Assembly: GCF_004114915.1 (NCBI RefSeq)
Contig: NZ_CP022219.1
Coordinates: 1,890,501-1,954,500, forward strand
Origin: Bradyrhizobium guangxiense
Lineage (GTDB): Bacteria > Pseudomonadota > Alphaproteobacteria > Rhizobiales > Xanthobacteraceae
Reading direction: 5' to 3'
Length of the DNA stretch: 64,000 nt
Numbering within the stretch: position 1 is the stretch's first letter; every line of letters starts with the position of its first letter. The notes under the pieces are model-generated. The model made no database searches and was not told where the DNA came from. It worked only from the letters and a program-made list of their open reading frames with translations. Below, piece after piece: positions 17,310 through 28,134 of this stretch. Made by a program: the position numbers and the translations under genes.

Positions 17310-19262
17310 ATGGATTCCGTGAACGCGACCAGCCGCGAAGCTTTGGAATCGAGCATTGCGTCGGCCACCCAGGGCATCCTCGGCTTCCAGCAGTCCGATG
17401 GCCATTGGGTGTTCGAGCTCGAGGCCGACTGCACGATCCCGGCCGAGTACATTCTGCTGCGCCACTATCTTGGCGAGCCAGTCGATACCGTGCTCGAGGC
17501 CAAGATCGGCAATTATCTGCGTCGCGTGCAGGGCGCCCATGGCGGCTGGCCGCTGGTGCATGACGGCGAGTTCGACATGAGCGCCAGCGTGAAGGCCTAT
17601 TTCGCGCTGAAGATGATCGGCGATTCCGTCGACGCGCCGCACATGGTGCGTGCGCGCGAGGCGATCCACGCGCGCGGCGGCGCGATCAACAGCAACGTCT
17701 TCACCCGCTTCCTGCTCGCGACGTTCGGCGTCGTGACCTGGCGCGCTGTGCCGGTGCTGCCGATCGAGATCGTGCTGCTGCCGTTCTGGTCGCCCTTCCA
17801 TCTCAACAAGATCTCCTATTGGGCGCGCACCACCATGGTGCCGCTGATGGTGATCGCCGCGCTGAAGCCGCGCGCGAAGAATCCGAAGGGCGTCGGCATC
17901 GACGAGCTGTTTCTTCAGGACCCGCGTTCGATCGGCATGACCGCGAAGGCGCCGCATCAGAGCATGGCCTGGTTCCTGCTGTTTCGCTCGCTCGACGCAA
18001 TCCTGCGGGTGATCGAACCGCTGTTTCCGAAGAGCCTGCGCAAGCGTGCGATCGACGCCGCGCTCGCCTTCATCGAGGAGCGGCTCAACGGCGAGGACGG
18101 CATGGGCGCGATCTATCCGCCCATGGCCAACATCGTCATGATGTACGACGCGCTCGGCAAGGACGAGAACTATCCGCCGCGCGCGATCACGCGCCGGGGC
18201 ATCGACAAGCTGCTGGTGATCAACGACGACGAGGCCTATTGCCAGCCCTGCGTCTCGCCGGTCTGGGATACGACGCTGACCGCGCATGCGCTGCTGGAAG
18301 CCGGCGGCGACAAGGCGGTGCCGGCGGCCAAGCAGGGCCTCGACTGGCTGATCCCGCGGCAGGAGCTCGAGGTCAAGGGCGACTGGGCGGCAAAGCGGCC
18401 CGACGTGCGTCCGGGCGGCTGGGCGTTCCAGTACAACAATGCCCATTATCCCGACCTCGACGACACCGCCGTGGTGGTGATGTCGATGGACCGCATGCGC
18501 CGAGAGCACGGCGCCACCGGCTATGACGCCGCGATTGCCCGCGGCAGGGAGTGGATCGAAGGCATGCAGAGCGACGACGGCGGCTGGGCCGCCTTCGACG
18601 TCAACAATCTCGAATACTATCTCAACAACATCCCATTCTCTGACCACGGTGCGCTGCTCGACCCGCCGACCGAGGACGTCACGGCGCGCTGCATCTCGAT
18701 GCTGGCCCAGCTCGGCGAGACCGAGAAGTCCAGCAAGCACGTCGCCGACGGGGTCGCCTATTTGCGGAAGACCCAGCACCCCGAGGGGTCCTGGTACGGC
18801 CGCTGGGGCATGAACTTCATCTATGGAACCTGGTCGGTGCTGTGCGCCCTCAACATGGCCGGCGTCGACCATAAGGATCCCATGATTCGCAAAGCCGCCG
18901 CCTGGCTGGCCTCGATCCAGAACGAGGACGGTGGCTGGGGCGAGGACGCCGTCAGCTACCGGCTGGACTATAAGGGCTGGGAGGCCGCCCCCTCGACCGC
19001 TTCGCAAACGGCATGGGCCTTGCTTGCCCTCATGGCGGCAGGCGAGGTTGATCACCCGGCCGTCGCCCGCGGGGTGGAGTACCTGATTGCAACACAAGAC
19101 AAAAAAGGACTGTGGGACGAGCAGCGGTACACCGCCACGGGCTTCCCCCGCGTGTTCTATCTACGGTATCATGGTTACCCAAAGTTCTTTCCGCTGTGGG
19201 CATTGGCGCGGTATCGGAACTTGCGGAACACCAACAGCAGGGTGGTAGGGGTCGGAATGTGA
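17310..19262 (+). CDS. shc: Squalene-hopene cyclase
   Basis: This protein of about 650 residues cyclises squalene to hopene and hopanol on the cytoplasmic membrane face. The catalytic DxDD motif is DLDD at residues 382-385, followed by TAVVVMSMD. Several QW-type repeats are seen (GGWAAFD, GSWYGRWGMN, GGWGEDAVSY, GLWDEQRYTATGFP). The C-terminal FYLRYHGYPKFFPLWALARY is highly conserved. ATG at 17310 (MDSVNAT) was chosen by memory of related cyclases; an in-frame ATG at 17265 would add 15 residues, and neither has a strong ribosome-binding site. Also called hpnF. Its stop overlaps the GTG start of hpnG. Confidence 0.96.
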   Translation: MDSVNATSREALESSIASATQGILGFQQSDGHWVFELEADCTIPAEYILLRHYLGEPVDTVLEAKIGNYLRRVQGAHGGWPLVHDGEFDMSASVKAYFALKMIGDSVDAPHMVRAREAIHARGGAINSNVFTRFLLATFGVVTWRAVPVLPIEIVLLPFWSPFHLNKISYWARTTMVPLMVIAALKPRAKNPKGVGIDELFLQDPRSIGMTAKAPHQSMAWFLLFRSLDAILRVIEPLFPKSLRKRAIDAALAFIEERLNGEDGMGAIYPPMANIVMMYDALGKDENYPPRAITRRGIDKLLVINDDEAYCQPCVSPVWDTTLTAHALLEAGGDKAVPAAKQGLDWLIPRQELEVKGDWAAKRPDVRPGGWAFQYNNAHYPDLDDTAVVVMSMDRMRREHGATGYDAAIARGREWIEGMQSDDGGWAAFDVNNLEYYLNNIPFSDHGALLDPPTEDVTARCISMLAQLGETEKSSKHVADGVAYLRKTQHPEGSWYGRWGMNFIYGTWSVLCALNMAGVDHKDPMIRKAAAWLASIQNEDGGWGEDAVSYRLDYKGWEAAPSTASQTAWALLALMAAGEVDHPAVARGVEYLIATQDKKGLWDEQRYTATGFPRVFYLRYHGYPKFFPLWALARYRNLRNTNSRVVGVGM

Positions 19263-20008
19263 CTTTGGGGACGGGGGACTATTTTACCGCGGGTCAGACC
19301 GTCGACCCGCGGCCAATACTGATCGTGACCGGACTGGTCCAGGAGGCCCGCATCGCAGCCGGGCCCGGAATGGCGGTCATCTGTTCATCCAGCAGCCCGA
19401 CGCAGTTGCGGGCGCTTTTGACCGTGGTGGATCCCGAAACGATTCGCGGCGTGATCTCGTTCGGCGTCGCCGGCGGGCTCGACCCGACGCTGCGCTCCGG
19501 CGACGTCGTGCTGGCGACCGAAGTGCTGTCCGGGGACACCCGTTGGGCCGCGGGGCTCTCGCTCGGCGACGATTTGATCGACCGCCTGACCTCGGGCCGC
19601 CGTCGCGTCGTGCGCGGCAGCCTCGCCGGTGCCGAGGAAGTGGTCACCGGGCGCTCCTGCAAGGCGGCGCTGCATTCCGAGACCGGCGCCTCGGCCGTCG
19701 ACATGGAAAGTCACATCGCCGCCGCCTACGCCGCCGAGGCCGGGCTGCCCTTTGCCGCGGTCCGCGTCATCAGCGACCCCGCCCACCGCGCGCTGCCGGC
19801 GCTCGCCCGCGCCGCGATCAAGCCGAACGGCCAGATCGACCTCGCCGCCGTGCTGCGCGGCATCGTCCGCAACCCGGCAACGCTGCATGCCCTGGTCTCG
19901 ACCGGCATCGACTTCAACCGCGCGCTCCGGTCTTTGCGCGGTTGCCGCGACTATTTGATCGGCACCGAGCTGATCGACAGCGAGGCTTTGGTCTCCAAGG
20001 CGGCCTGA
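19259..20008 (+). CDS. hpnG: HpnG, adenosylhopane nucleoside phosphorylase/nucleosidase
   Basis: This protein of about 249 residues belongs to the PNP/UDP phosphorylase fold. It removes adenine from adenosylhopane to give ribosylhopane or its phosphate, the step after HpnH. Visible motifs are PILIVTGLVQEARIA, the VISFGVAGGLDPTLRSGDVV segment and AVDMESHIAAAYA, where the Met-Glu pair contacts the ribose. The GTG start at 19259 overlaps the shc stop by 3 bases and has AGGGG upstream; an ATG start at 19112 would overlap shc by 150 bases and is rejected. hpnH itself is 6.9 kb away on the other strand. Confidence 0.92.
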   Translation: MTLGTGDYFTAGQTVDPRPILIVTGLVQEARIAAGPGMAVICSSSSPTQLRALLTVVDPETIRGVISFGVAGGLDPTLRSGDVVLATEVLSGDTRWAAGLSLGDDLIDRLTSGRRRVVRGSLAGAEEVVTGRSCKAALHSETGASAVDMESHIAAAYAAEAGLPFAAVRVISDPAHRALPALARAAIKPNGQIDLAAVLRGIVRNPATLHALVSTGIDFNRALRSLRGCRDYLIGTELIDSEALVSKAA

Positions 20009-20032
20009 CCTCTTGATGCGATAAAACAAAAG

Positions 20033-20068
20033 GGCCCGGTCGCGATTGGCGACCGGGCCGTCTGCGTT
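20033..20068. terminator. Bidirectional terminator between hpnG and the ROK regulator gene
   Basis: GGCCCGGTCGC (20033-20043) and GCGACCGGGCC (20049-20059) pair perfectly. An A-rich run lies on the left side and a T-rich tail on the right, so it can serve both convergent genes. The stem nearly equals the one at 26884-26918. Confidence 0.75.
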
Positions 20069-20079
20069 TTGGTGCATGC

Positions 20080-21348
20080 TCACTCGGTCGCCTCCATGCG
20101 GTTTCGGTCCACGACCCACAGGGTCCGTCGCACCATGCCCTCGACGATTGCCGCCGACTCGCTTGGACGCAGATAGATCGCCGTGGACTTGAGCAGCCAT
20201 GGCAACACCGCTTGCTCAAGCCGCTCCTCATAGGCGCGGCGCATCATGTCAAATGCCTGCAGTCCGGGTCCCGCCAGGATCACATGATGTGGGCGCAGTA
20301 CGGATATCGTTGCCGCGACCGCCTCGGCAAGCGCGCGACCTGCCTGCTGGAATACTTGCTCAAGACGGGGATCGCCACTCCGCGCCCGCTCCCGCAGGAG
20401 GGCCATCTGCGCTTCGGAAGGCTGTTGCGCCGCCGCCGGTGGCAAGTCGAGAAAGGTGCGGGCGTCGCGGTAGAGCGCATAATCGGCGAGATGGGCTTCG
20501 ATGCAGCCGCGCTGGCCGCAGCGGCATTGCGGGCCGTTCGATCCCAATTTGATATGGCCAATCTCGCTGCCGGCACCAGCGCCCCAGCGCGCTTCGCCGT
20601 CGACAACGACGCCCATGCCGACGCCGTGGCCGACCATGATCGTGGCTGAGAGGCCCTGCGCCAATGACGGCTCCGCGGCGCAAAGGGCGAGCGCAACCGC
20701 GACAGCGTCATTCGCCATCACGACTTCGGCGTCGAAAGCCTGGCGTACCGGCTTCACCAGATCGACATCGGTGACGGACAGCGCCGGACTCCACAAGTGC
20801 CGGCCAGTGTCCGCGTTCACGATGCCTTGGAGGGCGATTCCTATTCCCAACAGGCGATGGCGCGGTGTGGCTGTCGCCTCAAGCATCGCATCGATCTGCG
20901 CGATCACGAGATCGCATAACGCACCCGCATCGAGGGCTCGCGTCGCGATTTCCAGCCGCGATTGTGCCAGGCCGGAGCCGCTGAAATCCGCGATCAGCGT
21001 TTCAATCAGATTCATGCGGAGCGAGACCGCAATGATGCGGCCGAACTCCGGATTCAGGGTCAGCAGCACGGCTGGCCGGCCACGGCGGCGGCCGCTCAGC
21101 CCATCCGCATCGTCTTCGTCCGTGTCGTCGGACCATGAGGTTGCCGCTGTCTCAGTCTCACACAGCAACTCTTCCGCGATCAGTCTCGACGTCAGGCCAG
21201 ACACGGCGGGGGAGCTCAATCCCGTGCTCCGGGCGAGCTCCACCCGCGGCAACGGCCCGTGGCGTCGCAAGACCTCGACCAGGCGGCCGCGATTCGAGCC
21301 GCGGCCGGGGCTGGACATTCGTCTCGGCTGCTCAATTTGGTCAACCAT
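20080..21348 (-). CDS. ROK-family transcriptional repressor
   Basis: This 422-residue protein has an N-terminal winged helix (about 18-65, VLRRHGPLPRVELARSTGL then SSPAVSGLTSRLI), an acidic linker (about 72-85) and a ROK sugar-sensing domain. The zinc-binding signature reads CRCGQRGCIEAHLADYAL. It resembles XylR/NagC/Mlc-type repressors and lies divergent from a ribose-type ABC transporter operon with an AT-rich gap between. It probably represses that operon until its sugar is present. The sugar cannot be told from sequence. Confidence 0.88.
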   Translation of the reverse strand: MVDQIEQPRRMSSPGRGSNRGRLVEVLRRHGPLPRVELARSTGLSSPAVSGLTSRLIAEELLCETETAATSWSDDTDEDDADGLSGRRRGRPAVLLTLNPEFGRIIAVSLRMNLIETLIADFSGSGLAQSRLEIATRALDAGALCDLVIAQIDAMLEATATPRHRLLGIGIALQGIVNADTGRHLWSPALSVTDVDLVKPVRQAFDAEVVMANDAVAVALALCAAEPSLAQGLSATIMVGHGVGMGVVVDGEARWGAGAGSEIGHIKLGSNGPQCRCGQRGCIEAHLADYALYRDARTFLDLPPAAAQQPSEAQMALLRERARSGDPRLEQVFQQAGRALAEAVAATISVLRPHHVILAGPGLQAFDMMRRAYEERLEQAVLPWLLKSTAIYLRPSESAAIVEGMVRRTLWVVDRNRMEATE

Positions 21349-21512
21349 GCTGCCTCTTTAGTTTATAACGTGAAGTTAATATGTGAAGGGAGATGGTGTG
21401 GTCGAAAAAGCACAGCTAAAAAACGTCGGGTGAGAGTCTTCTTTACTAATATAATACCTCATGTACTATTTCCGCGTGAAGAATGTGGCAGTACATCCCA
21501 ATTTCGATGTTT

Positions 21513-21541
21513 TTGCTCTGTGACATTTCTTCGCTTAATAA
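21513..21541 (+). promoter_or_regulatory. Candidate sigma-70 promoter for the sugar ABC operon
   Basis: TTGCTC (21513-21518) and TAATAA (21536-21541) are 17 bases apart in a markedly AT-rich stretch. A GGCGC-ATAA-GCGCC hairpin (21551-21564) follows in the presumed leader of the substrate-binding protein gene. Prediction by eye only. Confidence 0.35.
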
Positions 21542-21603
21542 AGAAAATAAGGCGCATAAGCGCCGTGAAGCCCTCATTCGGGGTGGTCAAAGGGAGCTGA
21601 AAC

Positions 21604-22566
21604 ATGAACGAATCGATGAAGAAATTGCTAGTGCCGTTGCTCACGACCGCCGCGCTCGCGATGGCGACGGGTGTGGCGCAAGCCCAGCAGAAGAAGACCA
21701 TCGCGCTGGTCACCAATGTGGCGGCCGACTTCTGGACCATCGCCGGCCGCGGGCTCGAGAAGGCGCAGAAGGAGCACCCGGACTACAATATCGAATTGAT
21801 CGTCACCAACGAGGGCACGGCGGCAGGCCAGCGGCGCGAGTTGGACGACCTGCTGGTGCGCGGCGTCGCCGGGATATCCATCTCGGTCGACGATGCGCCG
21901 CATGCGACCGAACAGCTCAACAAGGTGGCGGCCAAGACCGTCTTGATCACGACGGACAGCGACGCGCCGCAGAGCAAACGTCTCGCCTATATCGGCACCG
22001 ACAATGTCGCGGCCGGGCGCCAAGCAGGCGAGGAGATCAAGAAGGCGCTGCCGAACGGCGGCAAGATCGCGCTGTTCGTCGGCACGATGGACGCGGACAA
22101 TGCCCGCGAGCGGGTGCAAGGCATCAAGGACGCGATCGCCGGCACCAAGGTCGAGCTGGTCGATGTGTTCACCGACCAGGTGGACTTCGCCAAGGCCAAG
22201 GCGAATATCGAGAACGTGCTCGTCAAATATCCCGACATCGCGCTGTTGTCCGGCCTTTGGAGCTACGAGACGCCGCTGATCTACGACGCGGTCAAGGCGG
22301 CGGGCAAGGCCGGCAAGGTGAAGATCGTCGGCTTCGACGAGGACCAGCGCACGCTGCGGGGCGTTTCCGACGGCACGATCGAGTCTACGGTGGTGCAGCA
22401 GCCTTACGAGTTCGGCTATCTCTCCGCCACCAACATCATCAAGACGCTGAACGGCGACAAGTCCTGGATCCCGGCTGACGGCAAGCTGATCGTGCCAACC
22501 CAGGTGATCAGCAAGTCCAACGTCGCTGAGTTCACCGCAAATCTGAAGGGACTGCTGAAGAAGTGA
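21604..22566 (+). CDS. Sugar ABC transporter, periplasmic substrate-binding protein (RbsB-like)
   Basis: This 320-residue protein has a signal peptide (MNESMKKLLVPLLTTAALA, cleaved after AQA) and a type I periplasmic-binding fold. Conserved segments are KKTIALVTNVAADFWTIAGRG, the VTNEGTAAGQRRELDDLLVRG stretch and the hinge strand KVKIVGFDEDQRTL. It belongs to the ribose/galactose-type family (Peripla_BP_4). It is followed 58 bases later by the ATPase gene and heads a four-gene set with an OprB porin. Ligand identity is unknown. Confidence 0.92.
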   Translation: MNESMKKLLVPLLTTAALAMATGVAQAQQKKTIALVTNVAADFWTIAGRGLEKAQKEHPDYNIELIVTNEGTAAGQRRELDDLLVRGVAGISISVDDAPHATEQLNKVAAKTVLITTDSDAPQSKRLAYIGTDNVAAGRQAGEEIKKALPNGGKIALFVGTMDADNARERVQGIKDAIAGTKVELVDVFTDQVDFAKAKANIENVLVKYPDIALLSGLWSYETPLIYDAVKAAGKAGKVKIVGFDEDQRTLRGVSDGTIESTVVQQPYEFGYLSATNIIKTLNGDKSWIPADGKLIVPTQVISKSNVAEFTANLKGLLKK

Positions 22567-22624
22567 CTTTCAGCGCCTTTCGACGCCCGGCTGGCACAGT
22601 CGGGCGTCATGCGGGAGGAAATGA

Positions 22625-24147
<1,523 letters not shown>

Positions 24148-24151
<4 letters not shown>

Positions 24152-25206
24152 ACAAGAAAGAACTCGGCCTGGGCTTGCTGCTCTTGGTGATTGCCGCCGT
24201 CACGGGTGCGATCAATCCAGCCTTTCTGTCGCTCGTGAACTTGCTGAACATGGCCAACCTGATCGGCCTGTTCGGCGTGTTTGCACTTGGCGAGGGCCTT
24301 GTGATCATCACCGGCGGCATCGACCTCTCGCTTGGCTCGATGTTCGCGCTGCTCGGCGTCGTATTCATCGACCTTCTGACGACTTATCAGGTTCCCTGGC
24401 CGTTGGCGCTGCTGGCCGTGTTGCTGGGTGGGCTGGCGCTGGGAGGAATACAAGGTTTCCTTGTCACCCGGCTGAAGATGCAGCCCTTCATCGTAACGCT
24501 GTGCGGGTTGCTCATCTATCGCGGCGCCGCGCGCTACTATACGTCCGACTCGACACGCGGCTTCGGCTACGGCGACGAGGCCGGGACGCTGAGCAGCATT
24601 GCCTCCGGCAATGTCGCGGGCATCCCAAACACCTTTATCCTTCTCATCATCCTTGCGCTCGTCCTCGGCGTGGTGCTTCACCGCTCGGTGTACGGGCGCT
24701 GGCTTTATGCCGTCGGCAAGAACGAGGAAGCGGCGCGCTTCTCGGGCATCAACACGAATATCGTGATCGCCGCCGCCTACATCATCAGCGGTGGGCTCGC
24801 CGGCGTTTCGACAGTCTTGTTCGTGTTCTACACGAATTCGGTGTCTCCGAGCTCCTTCGGCAATTTCTATGAGCTCTATGCGATCGCGGCTGCCGTCCTG
24901 GGCGGGTGCAGCCTGCGCGGCGGCGAAGGCTCGATCCTCGGTATCGTGCTGGGGACTGCGCTGCTGCAGGTGCTGCAGAACCTCGTGAACATCCTGGGCA
25001 TCCCCAATTCCCTTAACTTCGCTGTGATGGGGACGGTGATTCTGATCGGCGTGTTGGCGGATCATCAATTGCAGGCCCGACGGCGGCGCAAGATGGCGCT
25101 GGCCGGCCTCGCCCGCACGGCGCCGCGATCGACACTCGAAGGACAGCAGGGCGCAGCTCCGCGCGGCGTGGACGCGTTGCCGGTGAGAGCGGGCGACCAG
25201 GCATGA
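24148..25206 (+). CDS. Sugar ABC transporter permease (RbsC-like)
   Basis: This 352-residue membrane protein has about nine or ten hydrophobic helices and the BPD_transp_2 pattern: GEGLVIITGGIDLSLGSMFA near residue 50 and ISGGLAG, AAAVLGGCSLRGGEGS further on. It forms the channel with the ATPase upstream. The last 45 residues are polar and Arg/Ala-rich, longer than usual. A gap of about 150 bases follows before the porin gene. Confidence 0.93.
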
Positions 25207-25357
25207 CGGATCCAGGCTCCAGTTGACACAAAGCAGCTGCGTGGGCGCGCGGCTGCGAACGGTGTGTGCTGGGGAAGGAGCGCGTTCCAGGCTCGAGGGC
25301 TTGGCGGGAACGTGAGGCAAGAATGACAAAGCCTGAGACGGCGGGAGGACGAGAAAA

Positions 25358-26707
25358 ATGTTGCGCAGGCTTGTGAACACCGCATGTGCGTGCGGTGTGG
25401 GGATCGTTTTGTCATCGCTGTTGGGCGGTGCAGTACATGCGGCCGATTTTGCAACGAAAGCTGCGCCCCTTGCTTATGTGGAGGCCGACGACTTCTGGAC
25501 GAGACCGTATCTGTTCGGCGATCTCGGCCGGACGAGGCTGAAGGAGCAGGGCATCGAGCTGGGTCTGACGCTGGGTAACGAATCTGTCGGCAACGTCACG
25601 GGTGGAAGCAGAAACACCGCAGCCAACGCCGGTCAGCTATGGTTTGGCGCGAAGCTCGACATGGGGAAGCTCGCCGGCATCCAGGGCGGCACCGTCGGCC
25701 TGACGCTGGTCGACCGCTTCGGCAAGAACCTGAATACCGAGGCGGACATTCCCGCCTTGCAGCTGACCAACGAAGTGTTCGGCCGCGGCAATATTCTGCG
25801 CCTGACTCAGCTCTACTACTCGCAGAAACTTTTCGATGATCGCCTTGAGCTCAAGGGCGGTCGTCTTCCCGTCGGCTCCGACTTCTTCTTCGGTCTGTGC
25901 GAGTTCATCAACCTGACCTTCTGCGGCGGCCAGCCCGGCAACATCCAGGGCGGGTACATCTACAACTGGCCGGTGAGCCAGTGGGCCGGTGTCGTCCACT
26001 ACAAGATCGCGCCGGAATTTACGATTTCGGTCGGCGTCTACGACGCCAATCCGAATTACCTGACGACGTCAGATCCGACTGTCTACTTTTTGCCCGGCGT
26101 CCCTCACTCGACCCCCGCCAGCGGCGTGTTGGTCCCGGTGGAGTTGGTCTGGGCGCCGAAAGGACCCTTGAATGGGACCTGGAGATTTGGCGGCTGGTAC
26201 GACAGCGCATCGACCATTGATGGTGGCCTTCCCGGTGTCATCTCCACCATCCCCGGCATTGGAGGTGTCCCGGATCAAAATCTCGGAGATCAACGCGGCC
26301 GCTACGGCGTCTACGAGTCCATTCTTCAGCGCTTGACTGTCGATGGTCCGGGCGCGCAGGGTTGGTACACCTTCCTCAACACGACTGTTGCCGATCATCG
26401 GACGTCGTACCAGGATTACCAGATCGCCCTTGGCTTCCGGCATACCGGAACGTTCAGCTGGCGTCCCCAGGACGAAGTCGGCTTCGCGGTGGGCACGACC
26501 CACGTGAACTCGGCGGCCCTTAGCACCAACGCCGGTGGCAACGAAGTTCCGATCGAAGTCTGGTACGGATGGCAGGCGACCGGCTGGATGAACCTCAAGT
26601 TCGACGCGCAATATGTGATCAATCCCGGTGGGCGCGGCTATAACGCGGTGGGCGTGAAGACCGACAACGCCGTGGTTCTCGGCATGCGAACCGAGGTCCA
26701 TTTCTGA
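25358..26707 (+). CDS. OprB-family carbohydrate-selective porin
   Basis: This 449-residue outer-membrane protein has a signal peptide (hydrophobic core CACGVGIVLSSLLGG, cleavage after AVHA). It has OprB-type stretches: LKEQGIELGLTLGNESVGNV, the LYYSQKLFDDRLELKGGRLP segment and a C-terminal beta-barrel ending in Phe (RTEVHF), the usual outer-membrane sorting signal. GGGAGGA precedes the ATG. Its place after a sugar ABC operon suggests it passes the same sugar across the outer membrane. It may have its own promoter in the 150-base gap. Confidence 0.9.
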   Translation: MLRRLVNTACACGVGIVLSSLLGGAVHAADFATKAAPLAYVEADDFWTRPYLFGDLGRTRLKEQGIELGLTLGNESVGNVTGGSRNTAANAGQLWFGAKLDMGKLAGIQGGTVGLTLVDRFGKNLNTEADIPALQLTNEVFGRGNILRLTQLYYSQKLFDDRLELKGGRLPVGSDFFFGLCEFINLTFCGGQPGNIQGGYIYNWPVSQWAGVVHYKIAPEFTISVGVYDANPNYLTTSDPTVYFLPGVPHSTPASGVLVPVELVWAPKGPLNGTWRFGGWYDSASTIDGGLPGVISTIPGIGGVPDQNLGDQRGRYGVYESILQRLTVDGPGAQGWYTFLNTTVADHRTSYQDYQIALGFRHTGTFSWRPQDEVGFAVGTTHVNSAALSTNAGGNEVPIEVWYGWQATGWMNLKFDAQYVINPGGRGYNAVGVKTDNAVVLGMRTEVHF

Positions 26708-26883
26708 TCTGACGCCAGCACGGCTGATGCGAAAGCCGGGCATGCCAGGAAATCCCATCGGAGCATATGCAACATGCGGCGGCCCCCGCCCTTGGCGGCT
26801 CCGCCCAGTAGGCGAGCTGCAGTCATCTCGACGTTATCGCTGCCCGGCGCAACCCACGCTGCGAACGCGAAGCTGAATAAAAG

Positions 26884-26918
26884 AAAAGGCCCCGTCGCGG
26901 TGGCGACCGGGCCTTTTT
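26884..26918. terminator. Bidirectional terminator between the porin gene and hpnH
   Basis: AAAAGGCCC...GTCGC pairs with GCGAC...GGGCCTTTTT with a single C-C mismatch. A-run and T-run on opposite sides allow use by both convergent genes. The sequence closely resembles the terminator at 20033-20068. Confidence 0.8.
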
Positions 26919-26938
26919 GTTCGTGCCGACTCGCGCGC

Positions 26939-28099
26939 TTACGCGGCCGTCGAAGCCTTCTGCGCGGCCTTCGCCTGCGCGGCGGCGGCTTCGTCCTTGC
27001 GGATCTCGGAGAGCTTCTTCTGGACCTGTTCCGAGAAGATGTACTGCGCCGGGCGCTGCTTGGACATGTCGATTTCCGGCGCCATCGGGCCAGAGGTCTT
27101 GATGCCGCGCAGCGAGACCCACATCGCCTTCAGCGGGTTGTTGAGCGCAGCCGTCGCCGCCGTCGGCTCGTAGCCGCAATGGGCCATACAGTCGGCGCAC
27201 TTCTCGTACTTGCCGGTGCCGTAGGTTTCCCAGTCGGTGGTCTCCATCAGCTCCTTGAAGGTCTTGGCGTAGCCTTCACCGAGCAGATAGCAGGGCTTCT
27301 GCCAGCCGAAGATGTTGCGCGCGGGCATGCCCCAGGGCGTACACTCGTATTGCTGATTGCCGGCGAGGAAGTCCAGGAACAGGCCGGAATGCATGAAATT
27401 CCACTTCTTGCCCTTTCCCATCGCAAAGACGTCGCGGAACAGCTTCTTGGTCTTGGTGCGGTTGAGGAAGTGCTCCTGGTCCGGCGCGCGCTCATAGGCG
27501 TAGCCCGGCGACATCGAGACGCCGACGCCGAGCTCGACGGTGAGATCGAGGAATTTCGCGATCTCCTCGGCCGGATGGCCGTCGAAGATGGTGGCGTTGA
27601 CGTTGACGGTGAAGCCGCGCGCCTTGGCTGCCTTGATTGCGGAGACGGCGCGGTCGAACACGCCCTTCTGCGACACCGCCTTGTCGTGATGGTCACGCAG
27701 GCCGTCGAGATGCACGGAGAAGAACAGGTAAGGGGAGGGCTCGAACAGATCGAGCTTCTTCTCCAGCAGCAGCGCGTTGGTGCAGAGCGAGACGAACTTC
27801 TTGCGCGCGACGAGGCCGCGCACGATCTCGCCGATCTCCTTGTGGATCAGCGGCTCGCCGCCGGGTATGGCGACCATCGGCGCGCCGCACTCGTCGGCCG
27901 CGTCCCAGCACTCCTGCGCGGTCATGCGGCGGTTGAGGATCGCATCGGGATAATCGATCTTGCCGCAGCCGACGCAGGCGAGGTTGCAGCGGAACAGCGG
28001 CTCCAGCATCAGCACGAGTGGGTAGCGCTTGCGGCCAAGCAGTTTCTGCTTGAGCAAATAGCCGCCGATACGCATTTCCTTGAAGAACGGGATAGCCAT
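26939..28099 (-). CDS. hpnH: HpnH, adenosylhopane synthase (radical SAM)
   Basis: This 386-residue radical SAM enzyme joins a 5'-deoxyadenosyl group to hopene, giving adenosylhopane, the entry to C35 hopanoids. The cluster motif is Cys38, Cys42 and Cys45 in FRCNLACVGCGKIDYPD. AIPGGEPLIHKEI is the GGE SAM-binding motif, and further conserved cysteines lie in KCADCMAHCGYEP. The Ala/Lys-rich tail of about 25 residues is poorly conserved. It lies 35 bases after ispH on the same strand, so the two are probably co-transcribed. In the recalled B. diazoefficiens arrangement hpnH lies next to hpnG; here a sugar-uptake locus intervenes. Confidence 0.95.
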   Translation of the reverse strand: MAIPFFKEMRIGGYLLKQKLLGRKRYPLVLMLEPLFRCNLACVGCGKIDYPDAILNRRMTAQECWDAADECGAPMVAIPGGEPLIHKEIGEIVRGLVARKKFVSLCTNALLLEKKLDLFEPSPYLFFSVHLDGLRDHHDKAVSQKGVFDRAVSAIKAAKARGFTVNVNATIFDGHPAEEIAKFLDLTVELGVGVSMSPGYAYERAPDQEHFLNRTKTKKLFRDVFAMGKGKKWNFMHSGLFLDFLAGNQQYECTPWGMPARNIFGWQKPCYLLGEGYAKTFKELMETTDWETYGTGKYEKCADCMAHCGYEPTAATAALNNPLKAMWVSLRGIKTSGPMAPEIDMSKQRPAQYIFSEQVQKKLSEIRKDEAAAAQAKAAQKASTAA

Positions 28100-28134
28100 T
28101 ACAAGTTTCTTTCTGGGCTTTGAATTCGGGTGGG

